64,000 bases of DNA from contig OU744724.1 of NCBI GenBank assembly GCA_916613615.1, positions 25,158,171 through 25,222,170 of the forward strand, given 5' to 3'. Positions 36,801-47,440 of the stretch are shown here, piece by piece. This stretch comes from Steromphala cineraria. Its lineage: Eukaryota > Mollusca > Gastropoda > Trochida > Trochidae. The translations under genes and the position numbers were made by a program. The notes beneath the pieces are model-generated. The model was not told the DNA's origin. It did no database searches and was given only the letters and a program-made list of their open reading frames with translations. Each line of letters opens with the position of its first letter. Positions within the stretch are counted from its first letter, which is position 1.

Positions 36801-38465
36801 CAGTTTGTGGTTCTTCTAAGACTTTTAAATGTCAGAGATATGTAAAAATAACAATGAATCCGTATTAAACAGATTGACAATTTCCTATTGTGAATTAATA
36901 AACAATTATTCTTGTCTACTTTGAAATGAACAATAACAATTTTCAAGGGAAGTTACTCTTGCATATGCATGGAAATAATTCACAAAATAAATGGAGTGCT
37001 ATTTAATCATGCACAGAAAAATAAGGAATCAATAAAAATGCTTTAACTCTGCTTAGATTTTTTTAGGTGAAAAAGATAATAAATTAGATGATATTATCAA
37101 GATGATTGAAAACAAACAAAACAAGTAACAAGTAAATATATTGCACTGTTGTACTTAAAAGAGGTGAAAATAATCTAATGTCAAAATCATAAAAAATTCT
37201 CATTACAAAATACAAATTTAGAGCTAATATTCTATGAAAAGTAAAAAAAGAAATTTACTGAAAGTATAACTGCTTATGAAGATAAAGACTGAAATTAGAC
37301 ACTGACCATAAATAGTTCAAATAAGGCAACAATGAAATAAATGTTACCTGAAGAGAGAAGCATTGCGACAATCATGATCAGTCTGTTGAAGCCAAACCGG
37401 AAATGAACTTTAAATTAAACTGAAAACCTGTCAAAATATCACTAAATTTACTCATTAACCAAATTAGAGATAACAAAAATTAATGACATAGAAAATACTT
37501 AACGCCGTCCCGTAAACTGTTCATGAAACTAGTGAGTTGTTTGATTTTAACATATTCATAATGAATAAGATTGGGGACAAGTTCTCCAACTTAGGGAACC
37601 CTCTCCTTCAGTGATTTTTTTTATTAACGAGCGAAAGCAAGTTTAATACTAAAGCAATCATGAGTTTCATTAAAATGCTACCAAACGGGACTGAGATGAG
37701 TATTTTATTTATCATTAACAAAATCAAATAGTTTGCCGACATTTGCCGAGTTCACTCCTTGAGTGAGTTTTTTGTATTAACAAGCGAAAGCTAAAGCGAG
37801 TAATAATGAATTTCATCAAAATGTTATCAAATGGAACTGAATGAAGTAGTTTATTTATTAATTACAAAATCACATTATCAAAAATTCAAATAGTTTGCCG
37901 ACTTCTGTGGCTGTCACGCTAACATTGTCACATCATGCATGCGATGTTATTAAACAGTGTGTAGTAACTTTGTAGATTTATGTTATAGCGATATTGTCAA
38001 CAGGTGAGATATAATAGTTCATACATACCTTAATTCACTATATTCATTGAACAATTTTCTTTTTCAGCATCGTTACATAAGGAGATTGGATTTCAAGCTC
38101 ACCTAGGGAAAACAATAAACGTTTCAAATTTAGGTAAAGTCGTTTTTGACAAGGTCACCCACAATGAAGGAAACGGATACAACACATCTACTGGAACTTT
38201 CACTGCTCCAGTGTCGGGAAGCTATCTTTTTTGGACAAACGTTGTGTACGGGAGTAAGAAATCTTCCGTTGTGTTTCTTATTCATACGATGGGAACCACT
38301 TTTGGTTCTGCCTTGGGGATGGCAGACGAAGTCTATGGAAGAGCGAGTATAACATCTCTCATCTATCTGAAGCGAGGTGACATCTTTTGGATAGATTCTA
38401 AGCAGGAAGTTACGCTCCTAGAATACTTCACATCTGCTGGGGCTGTGTTGATTAAACAGTACTAG
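33854..38465 (+). CDS. Secreted coiled-coil C1q-domain protein (C1qDC), 2 exons, 297 aa
   Basis: Exons 33854-34349 and 38068-38465 (496 + 398 nt = 298 codons with stop), intron phase 1 (GTAAGTG ... ttctttttcag). Signal peptide MVWVTVSVMYSTLVFIVALCAAQ, coiled coil with SHSQAQEQQSRAIL, QLTQNTQDLN, two SLDYT.A units and EMKQSHNQS. The C1q head has GNGYNTSTG, VSGSYLFWTNVVY, GMADEVYGRASITS and ends GAVLIKQY. A second exon-1-like block (35693-36065) without signal peptide lies in the intron and has a good donor but no convincing acceptor, so the simple model skips it. The same exon 1 could also splice to the exon at 42677, because phase and acceptor match. Secretion and C1q fold are clear; the exon pairing is inferred from order and phase. 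Confidence 0.82.
35693..36065 (+). pseudogene. Signal-less C1qDC exon 1 copy (unit A), open frame
   Basis: From ATG 35693 the frame reads MNALQEVQSHSQAQEQKF, QLTQTTEELSASKHITKEL, LKQSHNKTSIDYTTAMGEL and MKFSHNQS, closely matching the coiled coil of the 17391 gene. It ends at a perfect donor (CAAG|GTAAGTG) in the same phase 1. The signal peptide is absent: the shared 5' leader (gaccagatgtatactgtctc at about 35578) is followed by about 95 bp of unrelated AT-rich sequence. No good 3' splice site precedes it. It is either a dead copy or an alternative first exon giving a non-secreted protein. Alternative reading: an optional internal exon adding stalk length, if a cryptic acceptor is used. Confidence 0.65.
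37600..37905. repeat. Intronic direct repeat (acgagcgaaagc motif)
   Basis: Two similar blocks of about 160 bp (gagtttttt-attaacgagcgaaagc, aatcatgagtttcat, atagtttgccgaca) in tandem. The same pair occurs in unit B at about 42020-42310, so the repeat predates the segmental duplication. Confidence 0.65.
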
Positions 38466-39888
38466 CTTCTTGTATCTCTCTAATTAGTGAATTGTTGGTC
38501 AATCATAAATGTGCGTTTAAAGTTGTAATTAATTTTATGATTGAATTTTGAAAGGTAGATATTTATCTATTGCTGATAACCTTTACTAGCTTCTTGTGTC
38601 TTTGTTTTTTCTTCTCATCATTGGCTAACTTATTTCATGTTTGTACAGATTTTGTACAATCTAATAATGTTATGTTAAATTTTTACGTTCAGAGTTCGAC
38701 CGCTTTAATGACCTCTACCCACAATGTTTCCTTGATAAAACCAATTATTGAGGGCATGGTAGTAAAACGGTAAAACTATCTGTAATCCAGATCTGTTATT
38801 GGTACCGCTCAATTAATTACCAATCGTCCGTTGCACAAAACCATGATTCATTTGTCAATTATGACAATTTCAACAAATGACCTTATCACAGTGAGTAAGT
38901 ATTGACATGCTATCAGTGATATGGGTATGAGCTGTGTTTGGTCAACTGCAAAAATCAACTGCATGCGATAAGATGAAATTTGAATAAATTTTCTCAGTCA
39001 AAAACGTCAACTCGGAAACAATGTCAGTAGTCAGTTTTCAGTTGGACTTTATAAAATGCGTTTGAAGAAATTGAAAACCTTTAAATTGTAGTAGTAACTT
39101 GATAAGTATTTCATATCCAGATTTCAATACCAAAATCAATATTTCAATATCCCAAAACAAGCACCACTTCAAAATCGATTGTGTACCAAATTTTATTGAG
39201 CTTTACATGGGTTACATAGCTTTAAAAAATGCTACGGTTATCTCTATAAATTTATGTTTGATGAATATTATTAGCAGAAAAACCTTTGAATTAAGGAGTT
39301 CCAGCTAAGGTTTGAGCGTTCTAGGGCCTTAATTTTTGGAAATGTAGATGAATATAAGATTAAGCCAACAGTCTTGCCAGCTTGTCAACATAATGTTTGG
39401 ATGATTTTGATGAAATAATCTAGTTAAAATGAACACTATCTGAAAGATGATATAACTACGATGACGAATGGTCAGTGAACTAAATATGAGTGTAGTGCAT
39501 TTTAGGGGTTTATAAGAGTTCATTAGATAAAAACGGTTTCTTAGATGCCTTTGATGACTTTCTAAATCCTAATTTATGATCACATTCGAGAGATAATAGA
39601 GAGTTAATAAAAAATGAGAATATTGCATGAATAGGTGAATTTAGTAAACATTTAAAATGCTAAATCACAATGTTTCTTAAGAAAAGGTTAAACATACATA
39701 TTGAAACAACTGCTAAACTTTACTCTTTGGTTAGAGAAACATACAAGATAAATGTTCAATACAGTTTTCTTTGACCAGATGTATACTGTCTCAAAAAACC
39801 ATATATACATTTGCCATACATGGACATCGGACACATTTAGTTATCAACAATATTATATAATTATACAATTTTAATTTTAACATCTGCC

Positions 39889-40261
39889 ATGAATGCTCTT
39901 CAAGAGGTCCAGTCTCATTCCCAAGCTCAGGAACAGAAGTACTCGGCAGTCCTGTCCAGTGTTCTCTCTCAGCTTACACAGACTACTGAGGAACTGAGTA
40001 CAAGCAAAAACATCACCGAGGAGCTACAGCTGGAGGTTCAGAAGATGAAGGAAATCAACAACAAAACTCTTATGGAATTGGAGGGGCTGAAACAATCACA
40101 TAACAAAACTTCAATTGACTACACAACAGCCATGGGGTAATTGGCAGAGATGAAACAATCACACTACAAAATCATAATGGAGTTGACAGAGATGAAGTTC
40201 TCACACAATCAATCTCTGGTCAAATTAGAGACGGTCAAGAGTAAAGTTGATTCTACTCAAG
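39889..40261 (+). pseudogene. Signal-less C1qDC exon 1 copy (unit B) with nonsense codon
   Basis: Same frame and start as the unit A copy, but GAA of unit A is TAA here (40138-40140), truncating the coiled coil after TSIDYTTAMG. After the stop the frame continues with MAEMKQSH and KFSHNQS to the conserved donor at 40262. With no signal peptide and a premature stop this copy is not expected to give a C1qDC stalk. The mutation must postdate the segmental duplication. Confidence 0.88.
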
Positions 40262-41122
40262 GTAAGTGTAAGATTAAGACAATCAATCTTTTGAAAGTAA
40301 TAACCTTTGTCGAAGTAATGAGTACAATTCTCATTAGAAACTGATTAACCAGTTCGTTAATATAAAATACCAAATGCATTTGTTATTATTTCTTCTTTCC
40401 GATGGAAAATATATATGTTGAATGTTTACTGAGTTCATATGCAAGATAATCAATTGTCATGGAATAAAAAATAAAATATCTATTGATATCAAATGTTGAA
40501 TTGTTCACATATTTCTCATTGCTTTCTTACTAGCATTTCCCTTATTGAACTGCTGAATGGTTATATTTCAACATTGTTTGTTTTTAGTATGTTTCATTTG
40601 TTTTAACAGTAGTGAAATGTTTTTCATTGTGAAAATGTTCTCATTGCACCTGAATTTAATGGTCTAAACGTCTTCTATATGTTGAAACGAAAAAATCTTC
40701 CCAAACTCGACAATTTCAGTAGATCCCATGAAATTTATTTATTTTGCCTTCTTACAGTAAAATGTGTATATTGTCAAAAAGAATTTCATTTCTTCAACCG
40801 TACCTATGTACTTTGGCCTATATAGTCAGCCTGTATCGTTTAATAGCCTTAGGCAAAGAATAGTTGACATTGAGAATATTTCACAAGCCTCATTGTTTTA
40901 ACTTATCTGACATCGTCTCTGAGCCGTTGACGTCATTCTCATGTTTATTCCCACTCGATACTAACTTGTAAAAATAAATGTATAAATCCACCCTTTTGAT
41001 TTTTGTTTTAGAACGTTTTGTTGTTGCAATAACAATTTATCACTTCTTGGTCGAGAAACTATTTTATAATATGTACATGAAACATTTGCTATACATACAC
41101 ACAGTCTTCTTTGATTGGCATT

Positions 41123-41322
41123 CTAGAAGTTGGTTTGATGAACAATAAAGACAATTCTTATAATTATGGATGAACAACTTATTTATTCTGTGTAAGCGAC
41201 GTTTTAACATAGATTCACTTGAGTGCTTGACAAGGACATTAGAATCTATGTCGAAACGTCGCTTACACAAAATATATAAGTTTTTCATCCATAAGAATTG
41301 TCTTTATTGTTCATACACACAG
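41123..41322. mobile_element. Palindromic element with GAAACGTC box (complete copy)
   Basis: Arms gaacaataaagacaattctta and taagaattgtctttattgttc, with inner arms gtgtaagcgacgtt and aacgtcgcttacac, surround cttgacaaggacattagaatctatgtcgaaac. GACAT/ATGTC can pair, followed directly by GAAACGTC, similar to hammerhead stem II-GAAA-stem III. At 36590-36690 unit A retains only the right half. Confidence 0.7.
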
Positions 41323-42676
41323 TCATTCTTCCTCCTAGAATATATGTTTCCTTCAAAAGACACAAAAACAAAATTTGATATATGAGTGGTTATAATAAGT
41401 AGTAAAAATGGTTTGAATACGGTCAAAACACAAGTACAGTTTGTGGTTCTTCTAAGACTTTTAAATGTCAGAGATATGTAAAAATAACAATGAATCCGTA
41501 TTAAACAGATTTACAATTTTCTATTGTGAATTGATAAACAATTATTCTTGCCTACTTTGAAATGAACAATAAAACTTTTCAAGGGAAGTTACTCTTGCAT
41601 ATGCATGGAAATAATTTACAAAATAAATGGAGTGCTATTTAATCATGCACAGAAAAATAAGGAATAAATAAAAATGCTTTAAAAATGCTTAGATTTTTAG
41701 ATGAAAAAGATAATAAATTAGATGATATTATAAAGATGATTGAAAACAAACAAAACAAGTTACAAGTAAGTTTATTGCACTGTTTTACTTAAAAGAGGTG
41801 AAAATAATCTAATGTCAAAATCAAACAAAATTATCATTACAAAATACAAATTTAGAGCTAATAGATAGTCGAGAAAGACTATACCAGACCAGACACTGAC
41901 CATAAATACTTCAAATAAGGCAATAATGAAATAAATGTTACATGAAGAGACAAGCACTGCGACAATCATGGTCAGTCTGTTGAAGTTCTCCAACTTACGG
42001 TACCCTAAGCCTCTCCTTGAATGAGTTTTTTTTAATTAACGAGCGAAAGCGAGTTTAATACTATAGCAATCATGAGTTTCATCTAAATGTTACCAAACAG
42101 GACTGAGTTTAGTATTTTATTTATTACTCTCAAATTCAAATAGTTTGCCGACATTTGCCGAGTTCACTCCTAGGGTGAGTTTTTGTATTAACGAGCAAAA
42201 GCGAGTTTAGTACTGTAGCAATCATGAATTTCGTTAAAATGTTACCAAACGGGACTGAGTAAAATATTTTTTTATTACTTACAAAGTCAAATTATCAAAA
42301 ATTCTAATAGTTTTGCGACTTTTGTGGCTGTCACGCAAACATTGTCACATCATGCATGCAATGTTTTTAAACAGTGTGTAATAACTTTGTAGATTTATTA
42401 TATAGCGATATTGTCAACAGGTGAGATACAATAGTTCATACATACCTCAATTCACTATACTCACTGACCAATTTTCTTTTCAGCTTGGTTGCGGCATGTA
42501 ACGGAATAACGATGGCTCTAAATACCTACCTTCCTCCAAAAATCCCTAAAATTACCCGTGTGTAACAGTGTGTAATAACTTTGTAGATTTATTAAATAGC
42601 GATATCTAAATAACCTTAAAACTTACCCTAACCCTACCTCAATTCACTATACTCACGGACCAATTTTCTTTTTCAG

Positions 42677-43074
42677 CATTGTTACATAAGGAGATTGGAT
42701 TTCAAGCTTACCTAGAGAAAACAATAAACGTTTCAAAGTTAGGTAAAATCGTTTTTGACAAGGTCATCCACAATGCTGGAAACGGATACAACACATCTAC
42801 TGGAACTTTCACTGCTCCAGTGTCGGGAAGCTATCTTTTTTGGACAAACGTTGTGTACAGGAATAAGAAATATTCCGTTGCATTTTATCTTCATACGATG
42901 GGAACCACTTTTGGTTCTGCCTATGGGATGGCAGAGGTAATCTATGGAAGAGCGAGTACAACATCTATCATCTATCTGAAGCGAGGTGACATCTTTTGGA
43001 TAGATTCTAAGCAGGCAGTTACGCTCCGAGGATACTACACCACTGCTGGGGCTGTGTTGATTACACAGTACTAG
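42677..43074 (+). CDS. Intact C1q-domain exon (C1qDC exon 2) of unit B
   Basis: Follows ttctttttcag and reads a full C1q head: IGFQAYLEKTINVSKLGKI, GNGYNTSTG, VSGSYLFWTNVVY, YGMAEVIYGRASTTS, GYYTTAGAVLITQY, stop at 43072-43074. The phase is the same as in the other exon 2 copies. The exon 1 of its own unit is broken (nonsense, no signal), so expression would need splicing from the intact exon 1 at 33854 or another upstream exon. About 190 bp upstream an older acceptor (ttttcttttcag at 42472-42483) is followed by only a few exon-like bases (cttggttgc), a truncated duplicate. Its charge pattern differs from the unit A head, which fits diversification of ligand-binding surfaces. Confidence 0.78.
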
Positions 43075-44734
43075 CTTCTTGAATCTCTCTCATTAGTTAA
43101 TTGTTTGGTCAATCATAACTGTGCGTTTGAAGTTGTCATTAATTTTCTGATTGAATTTTGAAAGGTAGATATTTATCTATTGCTGATAAAACTTTACTAG
43201 CTTCTTGTGTCTTTGTTTTTCTTTTCACAAAAGCTAAAGGCATAGAGAGCTTTAATCTTGGATACAGACTAGTTTCCTAATAACATATCATGACAATTTG
43301 ATTACCCACGGGGTTGTCATTTATAGTTTGGTGTTTGCAAAAGAAATACTTAAAACTACCGAGGGCGGCTTAAGTGCATCCTTGTGATCTGAATGTATTT
43401 CTATTATCATAAAGAACAGTTATGGTGCAACATAATATTGCTACTGAGTTGAATATATATGTTGATGTTGCCTTGATTATTAATAGTTTGCATGTTAAGC
43501 CACACGACTTACATTGAACTTGAAATTGTAATAGTTAGATCTTTCCATTTGATCTTTCGACACCTGTTAATGACTTGGGTGTAATCTTGATTCTGATCGG
43601 TTGATTAATTTTTTTTGTCTATGTTGAATGACAAGGGCGCAACATCATCTCAACTTGATTAAATTCAGCTCCTCATTTATTGTAGTATTTATCCTAACAT
43701 TCGTGCATATCTCAAAGTTCCCGTAGCCATAATCAACTGTTTTCTATTTGATTTAGTTCTGAATAATCAAACTGTTTTTATTTTGCTATTTTCTTCCAAA
43801 TTCGTTACCTTGTTTCATTCGTTAGGTTTCTTTCGACTTGTGTTCCTATTGTATAATGTCACAAAGGCCAATTGTTTTTATGCCATACCTCTCTGTCACA
43901 ATGTTCTGGTCGGGTTAGGACTTTTCATCTCGGGATTAACGATGTATATCAATCTGTATGCAGTGAAGAAATGAATAATCATATATAAAAATATAATAAT
44001 ATTTATAGTGTACATGTATCTCTTCAGCAATATACAATTCGGTTTAGACTCTACTCTGCTTTCTTGTGTATATTACAACATATATATTCACAAATGTGTT
44101 GACCTTCTACATCTTTTACAAAAATAGGCATTTGGAAAGTCGTTTAAACTTCTGATATTCAACTGTTATATCACATATTACAATGTTGATAAATAGTTGC
44201 ATTTATAAAATATTTTGTTATTCAACACTTCCCCAACTTATGTCGATAATTTAATCTAAATATTCATGTGATGAATAATAATCAATAACTATTTATCTTC
44301 ATAATCAGTTTTGTTTAAAGTGCCTGATTAAGATATAAATATGACATATTTTACGATAAGGAGACCCAATCATCTGGTTATTTAAATTTTTTCGAAATTA
44401 AATTAAATACAATTTGGTATGTAAGTGTGATAAAATCCGGATATCTATGCTAATGGCTGAGTAAGAAAGTCTTTATTTTTTTAAATGGCTGGGAACAAAA
44501 CTATATTACATAATCATGTTCGTAAAGACTTAGAATTTAAACCAGCTGATGTGATCAATTATAAAAGAGACGAAACGTATTTATATAGTGGTTGAGTCCA
44601 AACTTTCTGTACAAGCTCCTCAGCAGGTTTGGTTAAATCGAATATCACCCTGAAATAGTAATCACATAAACACCGAGTTAAGAAAGATGGATTGCCATGT
44701 TTAACAATGTTGTCTTCATGTTAATGATCTTATA
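43075..44734. other. Intergenic, nothing recognised
   Basis: AT-rich DNA without coding signal. Only the first about 150 bp match the 3' flank of unit A. The motif gctgatgtgatc...gagacgaaac at about 44540-44575 faintly resembles a hammerhead core but lacks convincing stems. Confidence 0.5.
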
Positions 44735-46098
44735 CCCCCATTCCACCGAGCATACGAACACACTGCGACCGATGTTTGTCTCCCGGTCGTGCACACTCTC
44801 ACTCACTCTCACTGACACCGCACTGGAGTCTTGGGAAGATCCCCATGCTCGCACAAAATATCTTCCACACTCTCTTCTGCGATCGATGAAATTGATTACT
44901 TGCTCTTAAATTCGGTCGTAAAGCGCTCGCATCGGTCTCAATGGGGTCTTGGTACGGTCGTGTGTCAGTCGCATGAACTCGGAACTAGGTCGTGTCCACT
45001 CGCAATGCACTCGCGCTAATTTATCACTGGCGATCAAATAATGCGATCAGTGGAGAGCGCTTCAAGACCCCATTGCGACCGCATTGCGAGTGCGAATTCC
45101 TATCCGTCTTTTAAAGCGACCAATCAAGAGTGTTCCCGCGCTAATTCGCGACCAATGGCAAGCGCTTCTGCGAGCGCAATGCGACCGATTTGAACGACAT
45201 TGCGACAGGCACCAGGACTATAAAAACCCGGAACAACTCGGAAGAAAGTTAATATGCCGACTCGTGTGACATCAAAAGAAGGTGACCAGAGGTCAGCTAC
45301 ACCCGTCTTAGAAGAGAGTTCGAATACACAAGAAGACGTGGTCGAGCCGTCTACCTCTCCCGTAGACATACAGCCTCCGTACCCAAATCGCATGCCGTCG
45401 ACGCCTCCTTCTCCATCGTTGATGGTGTCTCATCATAGCTAAGGTGCAGTCGCCGATATACTGTAGTTCTTGTCTGGTTTCAGAAACCAGAGCAACTACC
45501 AGGGCCATTTCATTTTCCATCTTATCTGTATGCTAGTCAAACTCCGAATGCCATGATTGCAGCTGGTCGCAGTCCTTTTTATATTTTGGGCCCGATCTGT
45601 CGTGAAAAGGTTGTGTGGAGATCGCATATGTCTTAATGCGGTCTTGTGAAAAGTCACAATGGTCGTACTGGAGTCGTACAAGACTCGCAACTGTCGTTAT
45701 GTGGTCGCACTCGATTGCAAAAGCAATCTCACTAGTCGCAAGTTGGTTGTAAGTCGATCGTATGGCGATCGTATGGCAATCGCCGAAACTGTCGCGGTGA
45801 TCCTAACCACTCGCATGAAATTCGGTCGTATCTCAGTACGACTATGTTCAGACCGACATGCAATCTATACTGCAATTCGAATCAGTCTCAACTCTGTCTC
45901 AATGTGCTCGCCGGAAAAAAGAGGAAATTAATCACTTTTTGGTCGTAGTGGGATCGTATAGCCGGCTTGGTGGAACCGCAAAATCATATTTTTTTTAAAT
46001 TGTTGGTATTTATGTCTGCGACCAGTGCGACCGGCTTGATCGCGCCGATCGCACTCTGTCGCATATCGGTCGCGGTTCGGGGTGGACGGGGGGCATTA
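44735..46098. mobile_element. GC-rich TIR-like element with subterminal GCGAC repeats
   Basis: Left end ccccattccaccgagcatac; the right end in inverse gives CCCCCCGTCCACCCCGAACC or, from 45950-45975, GGTTCCACCAAGCCGGCTAT. The first and last several hundred bases are dense in GCGACCG, TCGCAAT and CGGTCGC motifs in both orientations, typical of subterminal transposase-binding repeats. Base composition differs sharply from the AT-rich surroundings. In the middle a TATAAAA (45219) precedes a short frame (45254-45441, MPTRVTSKEGDQRS) rich in S/T/P without recognised domain. Probably a non-autonomous DNA transposon; exact ends and superfamily are uncertain. Confidence 0.55.
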
Positions 46099-46518
46099 GT
46101 GGCAACTATATTAATGTGAGAGATAGGTCCAATAATGTGAGAGATAGGTCCAGTTCCAGGTGCAATCTCAGAGAAAGCAAAATGCAGTTTGCAAATGCTT
46201 ACCATTTGTACAAAGCCATACCAGTTGTAAAAGACGTCAAAGACTAGATAGAAGGAAATAGCATTGTTGTTACAGATACTACAGTGCACCTTCACAACTG
46301 TACTTGTGTTTCAAACAAACATACAATGAAGCAACCTATTTCTACCAAAGTGTTCACACTATTTTTTAACATATTGAACTGCCAATGAGATTGTCGGAAG
46401 ATAATAGCATTTTGAAGCTATTAAAAGAATAAAACATAAATAACAAATGCTACTTCAGGATTCGATTCATCGGTGAAATGAACAACACTTCATACTGACA
46501 AACAAACGTTCTATGTAT

Positions 46519-46600
46519 GTATGCCCTCCATAGCCTAGTGGACTAAAGCGCTGAGTTATCATTCGGAGGGGTGCCTGTTCGATTCTTGACTCAAGTCCTG
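46519..46600 (+). repeat. tRNA-like SINE head
   Basis: The A-box-like ATAGCCTAGTGGACTAAAGC and the B-box-like CTGTTCGATTC are at tRNA distance. The acceptor ends do not pair. Degenerate Pol III-derived repeat. Confidence 0.45.
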
Positions 46601-47157
46601 TCCAAAGTTTATTTTCCAAATTAAACGGTTGTAGATTGTCCTTCTTGAAACCTTTCAGTATTAATAAAAAAATTAAAACCCTAGAACCCCTAATAGCCGG
46701 GGTAGTCAAATAGCAGTGGATTCTTAAAAAATAATCCACTGTCAACACAATAGAGTGAAGTCATTACCATGGATTATCAAAATGTAGTACTTAGATTGAA
46801 GTGTCACGTATCATGTGTGAAAACTTCATGCGCACAATTTAGTGTGAAGACCTTTTCTACCACCGGCAATGGAATTGAGTAGCTATACAAATTTTTAACG
46901 TTTCTTTTAGATCTCCGGTTGTTGTTATTAATCGTAATTGACATTTGGGTACAGCTGTTTGTGATATCCATTTAATTTCCATTAGATCCTTTAAATACTC
47001 AAACACGGAACTTGATGTGTCCCTACAAGTTAACATTGAACCAGATTAGGTCAATGCATAATGTTTCATCAGTCGTCTCAAGATTAAAATTGGAAAATTA
47101 AGATTGGGAATCAAACGATCATTAAACATTATTCTTCACCAGCTTCAATTAAAAAAA

Positions 47158-47440
47158 GGGGCGGGATAGCGCAGTGGTTAGCGCGTTCGGCTTCGGATCA
47201 GGAGGTCTGTGATTCGAATCCCGCCAGGGGTTCGGCAACTTTATCTGCAGTGGAGAACTGTTCATCACGCAGTCAGGTTTGGGTGCATGGTTCGCTAGTT
47301 CCAGCAGATGCTCGCAGGTTTCACCGCAATACATAGCAACACTAGTGTGGCGGGCTTTCTCCCTGCAATAATACTACCAGCCGTGATATAAGTGAAAGCG
47401 GCGATAAACCCCATATCACCTAACCTCACCTCAATTAAAA
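47158..47440 (+). mobile_element. tRNA-derived SINE
   Basis: The head GCGGGATAGCGCAGTGGTTA with a following anticodon-like arm and B box GATTCGAATCC is clearly tRNA-derived. It is followed by an unrelated body ending in agtgaaagcggcgataaacc and a short A-rich stretch (caattaaaaatatgg). Size and layout fit a Pol III SINE. No perfect target duplication could be fixed. Confidence 0.65.

Larger units (their letters stand above)
34424..38614 (+). repeat. Tandem segmental duplication, unit A
   Basis: Starting at tcatcattggctaact, this 4.2-kb block is repeated almost base for base from 38614 on. Unit A contains the signal-less exon 1 (35693-36065), shared intron DNA and exon 2 (38068-38465). The unit A/B junction shows tcatcattggctaac on both sides, so the rearrangement used or left short homology. 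Confidence 0.9.
38614..43225 (+). repeat. Tandem segmental duplication, unit B
   Basis: Repeats unit A, with near-identity over 38614-40300. It is longer because it holds a complete palindromic element (41123-41320), of which unit A has only half, and a duplicated acceptor region (42360-42676). Homology to the end of unit A stops at about 43220, after cttcttgtgtctttg. Confidence 0.88.

Noticed and set aside
44540..44580. Second hammerhead candidate (gctgatgtgatc ... gacgaaac)
   Set aside because: The core resembles CUGAUG and GAAAC, but stem II and stem III cannot be drawn convincingly.
45254..45441. Short TATA-preceded protein MPTRVTSK...
   Set aside because: Not called as a gene: 62 codons, no family resemblance, embedded in a repeat with several open frames on both strands. 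Mentioned only within the element.
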